A stretch of DNA of 6,018 nt. Source: Chloroflexota bacterium (GTDB lineage Bacteria; Chloroflexota; Dormibacteria; Dormibacterales; Dormibacteraceae). Shown piece by piece: positions 5,747-6,018 of this stretch. The stretch lies in the NCBI GenBank assembly GCA_005880175.1, contig VBJR01000187.1, forward strand, positions 1-6,018, written 5' to 3'. The position numbers were made by a program, and so were the translations under genes. Position 1 is the stretch's first letter, and every line of letters begins with the position of its first letter. The notes beneath the pieces were generated by a model. It made no database searches. It saw only the letters and a list, made by a program, of their open reading frames with translations, and was not told the DNA's origin.

Positions 5747-6018
5747 GGCAGCGCTTGTACTTGCGGCCCGAGCCGCACCAGCATGGGTCATTGCGGCCGA
5801 TCTTAGCGCCAGGCGTTCCCGCGCCGACCGGCTCGCCCAGGCCGCCGTTCGCGCTCCCGTTGGGCCCCGGGCCGTGCCCATTGGGCCCGCGAGCGCCCAC
5901 CGGCGTCCGCGGCTGCGGCGGCTCGTCCTCGCGTACGAACTGCAGGTGATACATGCGCGAGACGATGTCCGCCTGGATCGACGCGGTCAGATCCTTGAAC
6001 ATCTCGAACGCCGCGTTC
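5736..6018 (-). CDS. secA: Preprotein translocase ATPase SecA, C-terminal fragment
   Basis: Only the last 93 codons are visible; the gene continues past the right edge. SecA is the cytoplasmic motor that drives unfolded secretory proteins through SecYEG. The visible part starts with [19 protein letters not shown], which matches the end of the helical scaffold/wing region of SecA. A Gly/Pro/Asn-rich flexible linker of about 40 residues follows, then the C-terminal zinc-binding tail [14 protein letters not shown] (C-x-C-x8-C-H), used in SecB/ribosome or lipid contacts in homologues. The TGA stop (5738-5736) lies 8 nt inside prfB, which starts at 5746. Signal peptides on the M23 hydrolase and the anchor on the S41 protease make them likely Sec substrates, although the linkage to secA here is probably only positional. 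Confidence 0.95.
   Translation of the reverse strand, partial: NAAFEMFKDLTASIQADIVSRMYHLQFVREDEPPQPRTPVGARGPNGHGPGPNGSANGGLGEPVGAGTPGAKIGRNDPCWCGSGRKYKRCHGR

Noticed and set aside
4828..5949. Long plus-strand open frame opposite prfB and secA
   Set aside because: It is antisense to conserved RF2 and SecA sequence and has a biased composition; no ribosome-binding site or family resemblance.
1..6018. CRISPR arrays, insertion sequences, integrase genes
   Set aside because: No spaced direct repeats, transposase-like frames or terminal inverted repeats were seen on either strand.

Overview
The window is a G+C-rich stretch (about two thirds G+C by eye) in which every supported gene lies on the minus strand. 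Reading from high to low coordinates, it holds the end of secA, then prfB, ftsE, ftsX, a secreted M23 (LytM-type) endopeptidase, a membrane-anchored S41 carboxy-terminal processing protease, a tRNA-Val, and the first 87 codons of an accessory-looking gene that runs off the left edge.

The order secA-prfB-ftsE-ftsX-M23-S41 resembles Firmicutes and Chloroflexota-like lineages more than classical Actinobacteria, where ftsX is usually followed by smpB. With the high G+C, a Chloroflexota, Dormibacterota or deep-branching actinobacterial genome is my best guess. This is inference from gene order and protein flavour, not a firm assignment.

Right part (4597-6018): the SecA C-terminus carries its zinc-binding Cys-x-Cys...Cys-His tail. 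It overlaps by 11 nt the start of prfB (release factor 2). prfB is split by an in-frame TGA at codon 25 within a textbook +1 programmed frameshift site (AAGGAG-CAT-CTT-TGA-C), so the gene runs 5746-4597 in two frames and makes about 382 residues. A perfect 7-bp hairpin begins 3 nt after that TGA. It is not part of the classical bacterial prfB element and is the most interesting small-scale signal here.

Middle part (440-4596): a 114-nt gap after prfB, with an AT-rich patch and a possible promoter, precedes four tightly packed genes. ftsE and ftsX overlap by 35 nt. ftsX and the M23 gene share 1 nt (TGATG). The M23 and S41 genes share 4 nt (GTGA). FtsE/FtsX form the ABC-type complex that activates cell-wall hydrolases during division or elongation. 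The M23 protein, with a coiled coil and a LytM domain keeping all its metal ligands, is the expected extracytoplasmic partner. The S41 protease could control the level or processing of that hydrolase.

Left part (1-439): tRNA-Val(TAC) with encoded CCA starts 19 nt after the S41 stop. Beyond its 3' end, 80 nt without a gene lead to a truncated open frame. Its N-terminal region is low-complexity and acidic, and it ends in LQRSAGNAAVQAFL. That motif is typical of the N-termini of DUF4157-type proteins often linked to extracellular contractile injection systems. This may mark the change from core operon to accessory DNA.
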